Shown here piece after piece: positions 1 through 12,155 of a stretch of 64,000 bases of DNA (positions within the stretch are counted from its first letter, which is position 1; each line of letters starts with the position of its first letter). The position numbers and the translations under genes were made by a program. The notes beneath the pieces are model-generated. The model ran no database searches. It was not told the DNA's origin and was given only the letters and a program-made list of their open reading frames with translations. Source of the DNA: Multifurca ochricompacta (taxonomy: Eukaryota; Basidiomycota; Agaricomycetes; Russulales; Russulaceae); NCBI GenBank assembly GCA_022496185.1, contig WTXG01000054.1, positions 124,001 through 188,000 of the forward strand, in the 5' to 3' direction.

Positions 1-63
1 AAACAGCAACCGGGGGGGTGGGGGAAGACGAGGCACAGGAGGGGGGGGATGAGCCACGAAGGA

Positions 64-3000
64 TCAGGGGTACGCACGGCGGTTGCGCGATCTGGACGTG
101 CGCACAGGAGCAGTGGAGGGGACGGCGCCAAGGCCGTGTGTGGGAAAGTACTGTGGGTCAATCTCGCCGCACTTAAGGTGCAGCAGGAGATTGTGAACAA
201 ACGCTTGCTCATACCTGCACGGGGTATAGGATAAGCGACTGGGGAACATCTAGAGCAGCGGACAACTCACTGAGCATTGTTGAACACCACGGCCATCGAG
301 TCTGACCCGCACCGCAGCAGGTTCGGCGCCATAACCAAGGCGAGGTTGCGCTTGTCATCTTGGTGACGGCCAGTACGCGTTCGTCAAGGAACAACTGTAA
401 AAAGTTGATGACGAACAGCACAACGCGGCGGTTGGCGGTCGGCAGACGCCCGACCGCCGCGCAGCACGCCTCTGCATTGTTCGCAAACGCGATGCAATCG
501 TTGTACATCTCGGAAGGGACAAGTGGGTCCACGAGCTCACGCAACCAGAGTTTGAACAACGATGCGGGTACATGGGGGTCGTCGACACCCTCAAGCGTGT
601 ACGAACCGCAGTCCAGCCGCATCTTGAGGGTGGCAACGGCATCCGAGTCGCCCGGTACGCGAAAGATGCCCTCTGCCTTCGTGCCTCCGAGAGCGAGGAC
701 GCCATCCGCAAGGAAAGGCAGCACAATTGGTACCCTCTGTGTTGGGTACGTGCGTTCCTGTAAGCGGAACACAGCATCGAGTGGCTCACCGAAAGTCGAT
801 GGGTTGAATGCCGCATCCTGTAAGGGACCTCCTCTCAGCTCCGTGTACATTTACAAATATGAGGGTTGTGGCCTACCGATGCCGTCTCGATCTCTGCAAG
901 AGTCGGCGGCTTGCCTCTGGGGCCCTTCTTCGCAATGGTCGCCAAACGCTTGAGACAGTGTTTGGCAAGCACATCAACACGCCCTTCAGTTTTTCCCGTG
1001 CGTTGGGAGAGAAACGCATGTAGGTATGGCTCGAAATTCTTGGACGGCGGGAAGGTCACCAGTAACACACACATAAGCTGCCATCCGCGGAACGTGCTCT
1101 CTCTACAACGTACATAAACATTTAATCTGACAAGATGGTCTTTAAGGGACAAAGAACTCACGCGCTTGGATTGTTTGTTAGCTGCTTCATGACCTGACAA
1201 TAAATTTCATCGCGCAGCTCGCCGTACGTGAGTCCTTCGCCGAGCAACCAACGCGCTTCTTCGAGCCGAGGCGTGTTGGGGTGGCTGCAGCACCTCGCTC
1301 GCTGTCTCCCATGAGTCGTTGCACAGCACGGAACGTGCGCACGGCGTCCTTATGTAATGGTCGTCCAAGATTCAGCAACGGCGTAGCGATTGGGCCGCGC
1401 TGCCAGGTCATCATCTGCCCGACGGGTACCTTGCGCTTGAAGATGAAACCCGTGCGATGGATCGCAAAGTACTGCTGAGCGAACTCGGATTCAACGAATT
1501 GCTGAATGTCTGAGGCAAGATCATCTGGCAGGATTGGGTGGGCGCTGCAACGACTATGCTTGAGAGGGAACAAGAAAATCACGTGGTAGTGAGAGACGCA
1601 CCCAGTGCTGAGCGTCTTGACAGTACGTGGAGAAATAGCGGGTAGGGACGGTGGATTGATGAGAATGGGTGTGCACGCAGCACGAGCCTTCACAGGACTG
1701 AGCTGGAGCGTTGCATCTACAGACATAGTTGGCTTCGTCTACTTAGGACGACCTTCACGATGGTGCACGAACCTATATTTAGCACCGGCCCACTGATCTC
1801 CTTTCCCGCGACCCTCGGTCCCTTTATTGGTGTTGACGGTGCTGGGCGGACGGGTGCCATAGGCACAGCGGGTGCTTCGACCTTTAGCTTCGGCTTCACG
1901 GAATTAGATTCCGGCGCGCTCGCGTAACCACTCTCAGAGGATTTTTTACTCCCATTCCTCACAGCAATGGGAGAATGCGAGGGCGATCGTGTTATATGTT
2001 CAACAGCAGCATTCAACGACTGTGGTGGTGAACGATGGGGGACGAAGGAGCGGTGCGAAGGTGTTGGCGTAGGCGGAGCGCTCGCTTCCGAACCGGGAAT
2101 AGGCGGGAGCGCTGGCGCCAATCGCGCAGATGTTGTATAATGGGGATCAGTGGACATGTTACGACGTGCAGTGGGTGCGTTCGGGCTCTTCTTAGTGGCA
2201 GTGACAGGTCCACTTGCAGAGGACTGCAGGCGACCAGGAGCTTGAACGGGACCTCGAGCCTCTTTCGAATATGAGCGTGAACGGTGAACTACAGGACGGT
2301 GCTCTTGTCCGACCGCATGCGGGGGTGTTGCCTGATCGGCCGTCGAAGAGAATGACTTTGAGAGGCGGCGACCCAGGGCAGTGTTCTAATAGGCGGACAC
2401 TTTGAGAACTGGGTGAATCGACCGAGGGAGTACGTACTTGTAGGACTGTGAGAGGAATGACGAAACCGTCTGGCTTTTCCCATACAGTCTCGCCCGTCTT
2501 TGTGTGGTAATAGTATGGAATCCCGCCACGCGATTCGTCACTAATCTCCCACCATTCACCATTCTCGCTTGGTGGCAATCTACATGGTTGTTTATTCGAT
2601 GAGGCAAGCATCCAAGAAACGAGTCCAACAAGGCATTTAGACAAGTACGTACACAAAATTACCAACTGGGGGATCCCATGAAACTTGTCCTGTCGCTGGG
2701 CATGCAAAGAAGGATACCTGAGTCTGAAAAGACCCGCGAGCGGATTACCAATTAGCCCATAGAGAGGATAAATGAGGGTAGAACTTCACCTGGGGATCTA
2801 CGAGGGTGACCCAGAAATGGGAGCCCCACGCAGTGTCATCAAGCGTATGCGTAGATGCAGAAGAAGTAGAAGGTCGGGGTTGTTTGAGTCGGGTAGGACT
2901 GCCATTTATATGCACTTCTGGAGTTGCGTTGCTAGCGACGCTTGCAGGATAGGTCCTATCTGGCCGAGAGGCGGATGAAGGATTTGATGCGCGGGGCTTA

Positions 3001-3086
3001 ATTGGTGCATGTCCATTTGTATATGCTGAGGAGAAATGAGCGTTGGATGAAAGGGAAGGACTTGACAGTGGTGACGATGCTGCCAT
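64..3086 (-). CDS. WW-WW-MyTH4-RhoGAP Rho GTPase-activating protein (ARHGAP39/Vilse-like)
   Basis: Nine exons: 3086-2790, 2723-2653, 2579-2438, 2385-1773, 1716-1602, 1544-1162, 1102-877, 817-271 and 214-64. A first WW domain is split over exons 1-2 (ends WDPPVGNFV). A second in exon 3 holds EWWEI, YYYHTKTGET and VWEKP. A Ser/Pro-rich linker follows. The MyTH4 domain starts at HPILPDD and carries LRDEIYCQVMKQLT. The RhoGAP domain has the arginine-finger motif GIFRVPGD and KLWLRELVDPL. The family stimulates GTP hydrolysis by Rho/Rac GTPases, and MyTH4 usually links to microtubules or membranes; the role here is inferred as cytoskeletal and polarity control. Two one-base shifts interrupt it, near 1278-1281 (C4 run on the coding strand) and near 345-352. 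All splice phases fit if one base is added at each, giving about 848 residues. The start is the first ATG of exon 1. Confidence 0.88.
345..352 (-). other. One-base frameshift inside the RhoGAP domain
   Basis: After the coding segment KMTSA the frame gives TSPWLW. The adjacent frame gives the family-typical NLALVMAPNLLRC and continues to the next canonical donor (GTGAGT) in the phase required by the last exon. One base appears to be missing. Confidence 0.75.
1276..1283 (-). other. One-base frameshift inside the MyTH4 domain
   Basis: Upstream the frame reads QRLMGDSERG. Downstream the conserved EEARWLLGEG and LRDEIYCQ lie in another frame. The switch coincides with a run of four C on the coding strand, so a homopolymer undercall or a real deletion both fit. 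Confidence 0.75.
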
Positions 3087-3728
3087 TATGCTGAAAATGA
3101 ACTAGAAAAAGCCAATAAGGAAAAGAAAGGGAGGCGGGAGAGGTGTGGGGTAGGTGGAAAGGTGGAGAGGTAGGTGAGGGGTTGGCGCTGGGAAGTGGTG
3201 GGTGGTGTTGAAAAAAAGAATGCTATAGCGGCGGCATACAATTGAATGAAGATAATGGGAGGGACAGGGACAGGGATTATGTTGTGGTACTATAGGGATC
3301 AAAGGAAAAAAAGAGTGTGTGGTTCCAAACAATTTACTGAAGCGTATGCGTACGAGAGGTTGCGAACTCGACGGGATTTAACGGTAATTTCTTTGGAAAT
3401 TAAGTCACTCAAAACCAGCGACCCGAGGACACGACGACAACGACACGACACATCGTCAAGACTTAACTTCCAATCCTCAGTCATCACAAGACAGACGCAT
3501 ATACACGCACGTGTAATTCCAAATCTTCCATTTTTCATATCATATCAACCTTGTCCATATTAAAACGACGTGGCATGGTGACCCAGCATGCTACAATTCG
3601 TTCAGCCGGGAGAAGGGCAGCGTCAAAGGTGAATATCGAACATTCTGTGAACGTAATCAAGATGGAGAGTTACAAAGGTGCTGTTATAAGCAGTTGATCA
3701 GAGTTTCTGGGTTCTAGGTTGATTATGA
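3087..3728. other. Intergenic stretch upstream of the RhoGAP gene and 3' of the BTB gene
   Basis: I see no coding exon here. A purine-rich plus strand (pyrimidine-rich on minus) at about 3105-3215 lies immediately upstream of the RhoGAP start, as is common for fungal promoters. It should contain the RhoGAP promoter and the BTB 3' end. Confidence 0.4.
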
Positions 3729-5479
3729 TTATAGGGATGTCACATCAACCGCCCTATTCGACGAATTCTTAGCGCTATTAAACCTGATCCACCTCTCTTT
3801 CTCCGCGTCGATGAACCATTGAAAAACCTTCTGGTGACCTTCAGACCTTCTTTTTTCCATCTCCAACCATTCTGGAACGTCAAAGATTTTTGGCATCGAT
3901 CCCCATAGTCTACGTTGGTTCACGCCTATCCTCCGTTCAAGCTCTGCCTTGCACGACCCACAAATCTGCCCTCCAAGGACTCTGAGCGTCTCAGCATCCA
4001 GGCCGTCAAAAGCGCGCGCACACCCATACACAGGCCTTTCCGCGGACCGCTCATTCCAATTTTGCATTACACTCTTGAGCCACTTGTGACATGGCACTCC
4101 TATGGGGCCCCCCTTTTGAACTGGCAGCGTTCGCGCAGTCGCCCGCCCAGCATGCTTCCACCGTCCTGAAAATCGAGGGTACAATCACGGCGCTTGCAGT
4201 CGAATTCGCCACGTAAGAACAACAGCATTGTCGCCATGCGCGCTGACAGAACCACGCGATTCGGGCTCCCCCGATGAATAGGGTATTCTCGATCCACAGC
4301 AGCATGTGGCGCACATATCAGGTCGAGCAGTGCGACTGGAATGATTTCAGGCACGTCGTATGGATATGCGATCTGTGTGATGGCTATCGTGGCAGCGCAC
4401 GTAGGCTCTGGCGCGCATACGATGCGGTTAACCCTCTGCCTTCGCGCATAGTTCTCCAGCTGTGTCGGGTACATGCTTGTCAGCATCGAGATTGCCGCTT
4501 CGCGAAATCGCAGGCAGCAGAACTTGTCCGCAAGACGAAGCAGCAGGAAAATGTCATCCCACAGAACATTGTTCCTTGCAAAGTCCTCCCTGAATTTGTA
4601 CGTTTTAAGGATATGTTCGATGTCATCAAGGACTTCAAGACTTTAGGACGTACGGGGTATATAGCAGCGTGCACATTAGCACCCATTCCCCTGCAGTATC
4701 GCCATCGTAGTCCAGTTCTGCTACCCTGTCCCCGGTTTTCCTGCCGACCTGTGGCAGGCCCTCCATATCCGCAAATGGTAATAAATGACGCGCGAGTACA
4801 GCACGGTGCAGCCTGAACGCAACACGGTCTTCTACTTTGCTGAGTTTACGCGGTACGCGTATAACGATATCCGCATCTGCGAATTCCATACTGGGTGCTG
4901 CTCAACGCCGCCGGGTGGGAGTTGATGGTGGGCCATCCGTGCTCGTGCGGTGTCGACGGCTTCTGTGGCTGGGAAGAAAGTTGCTTCTTTATCCTCTTGC
5001 ACGTTTTCCACTTCGTCGACATCCCTCTTCTTCGACGATTCTTCATCAGCTTCTAGAACGTATTTGTGATTTCATGTCTATCCATTCGAGCAAGCCCACC
5101 CACCAGTGTTACCAAAAACTGATAGACGGGCCTTCTTCTGCAACTGGCCACCCTCACCTATGATGCGACGCAAAAGTCAGTCCATTTGCTCTCTTACGCT
5201 ATCGCTCTCACCTTCATATTCGCCTTCATCACTGCGGACGCGTTTCTTGGGCTTTGAGCCCGATGAATCCGCCGTCCCAACTACGATAAGGAATAAGTCA
5301 GTTCGACCCACACACACACAGATCTAAGCGAGGCGACCAGCACCATGACTAAATTGGGCAGCGCCTGCCTCCTCCAATGGGTTCACAACGTCGTTAACGA
5401 TCGTCGTGGCACTCGCTTCTGCTAGCCGCGCTCGTAGACCCTTTGCGGGTTTGATAGTCTGCCGGTACTTGCCAGCCAT
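3729..5479 (-). CDS. BTB/POZ domain protein, frame interrupted
   Basis: Exons start at MAGKYRQTIK (5479). Small in-phase introns with canonical ends lead through an acidic/basic region (KPKKRVRSDEGEY, EADEESSKKRD) to the BTB core: DADIVIRV, FRLHRAVLARH, LPFADMEGLPQ. The C-terminal half (LLLRLADKFCCLRFREAA) fits the agaricomycete BTB family, which is expanded in these fungi and thought to act as substrate adaptors or protein-interaction modules; no substrate can be inferred. Frames switch near 4893-4900 (before the BTB core), near 4645-4660 (after LLYTPYV) and near 4107-4112 (a run of six G on the coding strand). Each needs a single-base change, so either the gene is broken or the assembly has indels. 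The end at 3729 depends on the last frame choice and is less certain. Confidence 0.65.
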
Positions 5480-7981
5480 GATTGTTGCACTTCAGTCACA
5501 AAGAGGAGACGATCGACGCAATGTAGGTAGGGTAACAGAACAAGTTCTACTTTACATTGTTTCTTCATGACTTGCTCTTTTGTGGCGGGTGGCGAGTGGC
5601 GAGTGGAGTGGCGAGTGGCGAGTGGCGAGTAGCCCTGTGACGGTGGCGAGCTTGCTTGGGGCTTGGACGCGCACCCACGGTTTTCCCCGATGCCCGATGC
5701 GCATGGTGAGATGGTGAGCAATGCCTACACGTGACCGTGGTCCTTTCATTGTTTTATGTGGCGAATTGGTGGCGAAGGCGAAATAAAGCAAGGACAGGAC
5801 TGCCGGTTTCTTAGGTAAAAATCTGAGCTCCTGGCTTCGCTCACTGATCGAGGCTTATCCTAATGCAGGCGCCTATGTGCCGCGCATTCTTGCTTTCGCT
5901 CAAGGTGTAACGTTATTGTCAGCCATGAACGGCGGGGACATCTTCATTGCAAGTAGCCGTGCCAATAGTCGTCGAAACAACGTAAACGCTGATGGGATCC
6001 CATAGCAGGCGTTGCCAGATGCGCCGGGACAACATCTTTGAACCAACTCACCATCAGTTCGGACGTGAAGAAAACCGAACGCCTTTTAGTAATTATTCAG
6101 TGCCGGCACTTTGGCTGTCGACATCGCGAGATCGGTGTGTTTAATATCACATCAATGTAATTATCGCCAATCGTACATACAGCGACGAAACAGCATAAAT
6201 CGGGTTATCGGTCGTCCGGCAGTCCAAAAGAAGTAGCTCAGATATTGTTGTGAAGATTTTATCACACCTCTGTGCATCTTGTTACTCATTCCCCCACCTG
6301 AGAGTTGACTCATATCATAATACTGCAGGAGATAATTAGGGATATTCAAATCTCTGTTATTCCGACCTAGCAAGAATGGAGTGGTCTTCAACTTGAGCCA
6401 GTGTACTTGCTTGTGCTTGTACTGAATGCCTCACGTGCCACGACTTGTCTGAGCTTGCATCGTGGGCCGCGGGTGAGTGGTGAGCCACGTCCCTGTTTCT
6501 ATATTATATTAAGTTCCCCGATTCTCAAAACAACAAAGGGGCCGCCGAGCAACTTCCAACCTATGTATGGATCCGCTTGAAGACTGTCCACAAGCTCTTG
6601 TCGCGTGTCAGCCCTGGTGACCTACGCAGCGTATGTAATCGCTCCTCTTCCACATTTGTGGCTGGACCTAGATCTGCATTCCTTCCTAATCGCTTCCGTG
6701 ACTTGTTCTCTGGTTCTGTCATTCCCACAGAGGGGCGAATTGCCTGCAGAAACGAGAACAGACAATTACGAAAAGCGTTCGGATCACAAACAACCCTCTT
6801 CGCCTCCCACAACTTTGAACTGCTCCTGTATCATTCATCTCAGAGACTTGATCCAACGAGTCCAAAGGCCGGGTCCCAGTTCCGGGCTCTGATCAAAATA
6901 CCTTCAACGGGAGCTGCCATAAAGCACAACAAACCCCCGACTACTACCAAAGAGCCGGAAGGGCAGCGTGGTGTCTGCAGTAATCACCGCAATCGCCGCA
7001 AGTAGGGGTGTTGGTACCCCCCCTGCCTAACCTGCAGACAATAATGAGCTTGGGTACATACAGGGTCGCCAGTCGAGGTTGAAGGCTTCGCAAGAAGGGC
7101 CTTTTTAATTTTTGTGGCTCGTGGCTTGTAATGAATGCTTCCCATAAGGCAAGGATGATGGTCTACCCCTCATCTCTGGTGTAACCAAATCATTTCCCGT
7201 AACTCTCTCATTCCGACCTTTCACCGTTGGGACTGACATGCAAGTGGCGAGCTCAGGGCGAATCACAGACACTCATTAGCCTTTTACGTAGTGGTAATCA
7301 AGGGAACAGTTTGACGTCAAAGACAGCTTCGAGTTCAGCTCAACCCCCTGCTTGAAAGAACGTTCGGCGCGGAATTTTTCTATGGCCAATAGGGGGGTGA
7401 CCGGTTCTCGGAAAGAGATCGTAGGCACGGATGACGGTGGTTCGATCTATATTTTTCTCCACGAATCCTCTCTTGTTTTTTTTTTTTTTTTAATTCTAAT
7501 TTTTCAGATGATAATTAATGGATGTATCCGAGTACGACCCAATCTCGCTTGAGATAGTGTGTGGTTGACTACTGCAACGACACGCTCGAAGCGCTGCACA
7601 CGGAAGTAATAACTAGCCGAATGGAAGGATCAGAAGTGCGGGCAGGAGTTCATCAAGTTGGATATTGTAACGCTTCAAAATATGTTCCTCACAAAACGTG
7701 CGGCTGGGTGAATTCCGGGCCGCAAGCGGACCTTCAAACTTTCAGAACTTGGACCCGAGAAGGTACGCTTTTTTAAAAAAAAAGAGGGAGGGGGACTGAG
7801 CATCCGTTCGTGGATGTGCACCTTCATTTCATTCTTTGACACTAATCGAAGATCAAAGATATTCCAAAACGTGTGCATGATGTACAGTTTACGCAATTAA
7901 CAAGCAGTCGTCACGACTAATGATAAACAAATAATGGTAGATGCGATAAAAAAAGATAGAGGGGGGTAGATCATCAACATG
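5480..7981. other. Long gene-poor stretch between the BTB and Mtf2-like genes
   Basis: About 2.5 kb without a supportable exon. It holds a minisatellite at 5583-5630, a T16 run near 7470-7490 and otherwise unremarkable sequence. The right end should hold the 3' region of the Mtf2-like gene and the left end the BTB promoter. Confidence 0.4.
5583..5630. repeat. GGCGAGT-type minisatellite
   Basis: About seven near-perfect tandem units of GGCGAGT, some with a GGAGT variant, lying about 100 bases upstream of the BTB start codon at 5479. Confidence 0.8.
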
Positions 7982-9385
7982 TCATGAGTGTGCGGCACGT
8001 CGACGGGTCTGCCGTCTATTTTCTGGTTCCGGCCATTCCCCGAAGCGGTACGCAGAACCCTCGTCCGCGGTCACCTCTGGATTTTTCCATACATCATGCG
8101 GTTGTTGTTGTCGCCTTTGTCGCGGTCGTTGATCACCCGCCGCTGCCTGTCGAGGCGCACGACGGGCAACAAGGCGTTCGATAGCATCTAGCATCGCCCA
8201 TACTTCGCCACTCCCCGTCTCACTCTCTTCGAGCCAGAGGGTCCGCGCGCCAGTTTCCCGACGTACGTCTTCCACCAGAGCGCGCGTGCGCGAGTCTGGA
8301 GGAACGCCATTCGCGCGCATCTCCTCCAGGGCTGCGTGCACGCCGCGTAGATCACGGAAAGAGCCCCAACGAGTCTCGAGTAACTCATTGTAGGCGGGTG
8401 TGGTACAACCAAAGATGTAAGATAGAGAAGAGAGGTTACGTGCCTGCTCGAATAGCGCTAGGGCGAGATGGGGATCGTCGTATCTATCGCGTGCTGTACT
8501 CATCAGCGCCGCGAGGAGATGCGGGTATGCAGGTGGTTGGAGATGGTCCGGTGGTGGATTGCCTGCAGCAAATGCGGCACTAGCAGCCTCCTCTGCACGT
8601 TTTGACGCACCAAAGACTTCACGCTCCGCCCATTCGAGCATCGCATAGTCGGACGGACACAACGCAAGTTGTTCCTTGAGTTTATCAAGTTCTGTATCTT
8701 CGCCCGTACGGTGGGCGCGTGGGTGCTTGGAGAGATTCTTCAGAAAGCCACCAAGCGGGCTGCGAGTGTCGATGTCAAGAGCCGCAGCCTCGCCGTCCTC
8801 TACGAGTCTACGCTCATTCGCCACAGAAAAGATCATGTTGAACATATCGTTAAATGCACTTAGTTCGCGTTTGGTCATCGTTTGTCGACGCGGCTCGAGC
8901 GAGCCGTTATTCAGACCGGCACGAATGGGCTTCTCGCGTGTCATCGGGACGAGGGGGTGACCCGTTGGGATGTCCTCAAAAACATGATCCCACGGGGAGT
9001 TTTGAGGAGAAAATATCGATGGCCTTGAAACGCAAAACGTCATTAAGGAGTCGTCAGTTATCATAACTCGAATTTACGTACTTGTCGGTGGACGAAGAAG
9101 GATCAGAGTTCTGAACCTGAGAGGAGTAACCACGTCTAGGCACTATGCGCGCTTTTGAGACTGGGACATCTCCAGGGACGACAGACGGCGGAAATGATGT
9201 GAATGATAGATTTGAAGTTTTGTCGGAAGAGCCACTAGCTACGGTATTGTAATGTAAAGTTGCTGCGAGTGAGGGTGAGTATTCATGAAGACGGGTGACG
9301 CGCGATGGTGTTACTACTACTAACCTCTTGGAGCGTGGTTGAAGACAGGTAAGCGTATTCTGAGTATCCCACTTGCGCGAAACAT
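7982..9385 (-). CDS. Mtf2-like mitochondrial protein
   Basis: Three exons: 9385-9325, 9262-9082 and 9023-7982, with matching phases and canonical splice sites, giving 427 residues without any frame break. The N-terminus MFRASGILRIRLPVFNHAPR is Arg-rich with no acidic residue, a classic mitochondrial presequence, which decides the start. A second possible processing region is VPRRGYSSQ. The main exon carries the Mtf2-like C-terminal domain: TMTKRELSAFNDMFNMIF, a helical PPR-like repeat region (AYNELLETRW, GVHAALEEMRANGVPP) and a Arg/Gln-rich end. Fungal Mtf2/Aep-type proteins support mitochondrial transcript expression. The family call is from recognition of the domain pattern, not a search. 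Confidence 0.7.
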
Positions 9386-9705
9386 TCGAGGTGACTCTGG
9401 AGAATGGTATCTAAATCGCCTACAACTGGACGTAGCAAGTCGTTTGGAGTTGAAGACAAGGCGCGAATATTTGAAGCGCTCAATGTGTGACAATACAGAG
9501 TGGATGATGTAAGCAACATAAAAACGACGTTGGGACTCGCTCGCGCTCGCAGTGTAGACACTGAGACCACGGTATTTGACTAGAAAAATTCGACTCGAGA
9601 AAGAAAAGGTCGACACGAGTTGTGGCACTACCTCCATATTCGCCGATTAGTAGGGAGTAAAATAGTTGCGGAAATGGATTGTACAACTAACGAGCTACGG
9701 GCCAC

Positions 9706-10307
9706 CTACAAAACGGGTCGAGCATTGATCGCGCGCAACACTTCTTCGATATGTTGTGCGAGGCGTTCCAAATAAGAACACACTTCTGGAATTGCCAAAA
9801 TAATACGCACACAATCGACCTGTTAATGAATGGAAACTGCTGACATGTGTGAGCATCGGCTGGCATCTGCTGGGCAAATATCAGTTCAACGGCCTCTCAA
9901 CGTCATGTAAGCCGCATTGTACAATGTCGAGCCTATAACTCTTAGAAAAGCCGTTCTGGTCTGGCCAGCCCGAATAGCTTTAAACCCAAGTTGTACAGGA
10001 ATATAGATAGCACCTAGGTATTTTTACGCTACTGCACACTCAATGATGATATCCTCGACCGCAGCTGCGAGCGGGGAAAGCGACACGTGAGGAAACAGGG
10101 TTGAGAATACCGAATACCAAACGAGTACTCGCCAAGGTCCTGACGTCTGAGTAGGGCACGTAAGGGGGTTTGTAGATGATATATACGACGCGGACCCCTC
10201 TCCCCCTCCATCACGAGGAATTTATCCTGGGGAAAAGGTCGCGCACCATAAGGGTAGATTTCGTACTGGGCCAGATAAAGTTCCAACGCCGTCGGGACCG
10301 GTTTCAT
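9706..10307 (-). CDS. Hypothetical multi-exon protein, not recognised
   Basis: The first coding block begins MKPVPTALELYLAQYE at 10307 and reads to QDLGEYSF. A canonical intron leads in phase to AVEDIIIECA. A later block contains TRTAFLRVIGSTLYNAAYM, then ELIFAQQMPADAH in another frame. The last exon, 9819-9706, reads VDCVRIILAIPEVCSYLERL to INARPVL and stop. Composition and splice signals look coding, but the middle needs a frame change near 9890-9915, so the model is provisional. It lies about 320 bases upstream of the Mtf2-like gene on the same strand. I recognise no domain. Confidence 0.4.
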
Positions 10308-12155
10308 GGGATGTTCATGAGCGCGTCGTGGCCTCTGCATGGTGCAGTGTGTCGTGCCATCATCTACTACAGACAAGAGGATTCAAGATGCTCTAGGAGG
10401 CATTGTCCGGGTGGACGTTGGACATGTAGCGGGTTGCCAGTGCAGGTGAGAAAGAGTGTGGCTTGCACACGACATCCGGGGGGATCACCTGGATATTGCA
10501 GGTCATTCCAGTGCTTCTGTAATTGTATTCATAGTTCTAACAACGAGAGGACGATTGTACCCATCGAGGAGGAGGAAGAGGCAGTCCAATCAAACAAGGA
10601 AAAGGGCACCGGTTTGTGGCAGGGACAATCTGGACAGAGAAAAGTGGAAAACAGGCCATGTTACGGCGAGATGTGATTTTTAGTATGGTCCGCAGTCATC
10701 GATGACATTGGTGCATGGAAGCCCAACACAACAACAACACCTGTCAGACCGCAATGGAAAAATTAGGTATAGTCTCTGACTGCGGCAGTTGAACCATGCG
10801 GTCTGAATGTTACAGCACAGCCATGATTATAGAAGACGACGAGACGTTTGGTATGGTTTGGAGCATCGCGCGCGGGGTCAGGGAACCCACACACTGATTT
10901 GCGTCGCACCTGCAGCATTTTGTCGAGCAGCGGCGTGGCCATATGGCTGTTAGCTGAAAAGAAAAGTTAAAACATCGATCGGGAGGATGTGTCGTAGATT
11001 TGCCTAGATATACGCCAGAGACTACCAAAGGTATGAAAGCAATTGATGATCAGACCCATAAACTGATCACACGGCGTCAGGAACGCGAAGGTGGGAGTAT
11101 CGATAGGGGCATCACAGCCATGGCAGGGTTAGTTGCATTACATACTGATGATAACTTTGGACGCAGTGAAAGGGACGACGACGACGGATGTAGAAATTTT
11201 GAGCCCGCATAACACCGTACCTGGAGACTGTTCAAAGCGCCACTTCAATTACATGTGCAGGCCTAGGGAGATTTGAGTGATCCGCCGAGCTTGATTGTTG
11301 CCAGGCTGACCACCAAGACCGGTGAACGGGTAGATTTTTGGGGCGTTGCCTGTAGCCAGGCCAGGCCCGACGAGAGTGAAATTATAGAATTAATTTAGCA
11401 GACGGGAGAACGAGAGCGAGAGCGAGAACAAGAACGAGAGGATGTCGTCATAGCGGGCCGCCGGCCTGGGAACTGATCAGCAAGATCAACGGGCCTATAA
11501 CGCCGTTTTCCTGGTTTTGGTTTTGTTTTTTGAGGGTGAACAATGAACAACGAACGACGCCATCTCCTCCTCCTCCTCCTCCTCGGCGACAGTTCGCTTG
11601 CCGAGAATCTATCTGTTCGCCTGTCAGGGATGGGTGAGAAGTGAAGCGGGAAAGGGTTTTGTGCGACAGCTCGGCAGTCATTATGGGGGTCACGATTTTT
11701 TTAATTTTGTGGTAACAAGAAGCGAAAAAGATTTTTATTTTCTCTTCCCGTTGACGGTTCCAGGATCAATCGTGCCTAAATGAGTTTGATTAGGTTGTTA
11801 AATCTTTTTTCTTTTATTTTCTCTAGCCCATTGATTCACCATGTAGCATGCAAACACCTGACAAAAGAATGGCGCTTATTGATTACCATTTGATGTTTCG
11901 TCTTGCGTCTTGTGTCTTGTAACTGTGTAAGCTTTTCTCCGACTGAGTTAGCGCTTTACTTGCTCTAACTGTGCACAAGCTTAAACCCGAACACAGCCAT
12001 CGGTATCTCTCAATCTCCATTAGAGTTGAGGAACGTATTATCCTTCCCTTTCGGGTGTACATATTACAAGTATAGTATCTACGCAGCCACGAGGCGTTCA
12101 CCCGCCCTCAAGCTGGTTGGGGGTTCACGAGTAACGTGTACGTCAACATCTCCAT
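10308..12155. other. Stretch with no supportable gene
   Basis: Short open frames exist on both strands but none has a recognisable motif or consistent splice pattern. A GAGC/GAAC purine repeat lies at about 11407-11440 and a CTC triplet run at about 11564-11583. Confidence 0.4.

Noticed and set aside
9283..9570. Alternative first exon for the Mtf2-like gene (frame ending SSTTLQE)
   Set aside because: Its splice phase does not match exon 2, whereas the overlapping frame starting MFRASGILRIR does and gives a good presequence.
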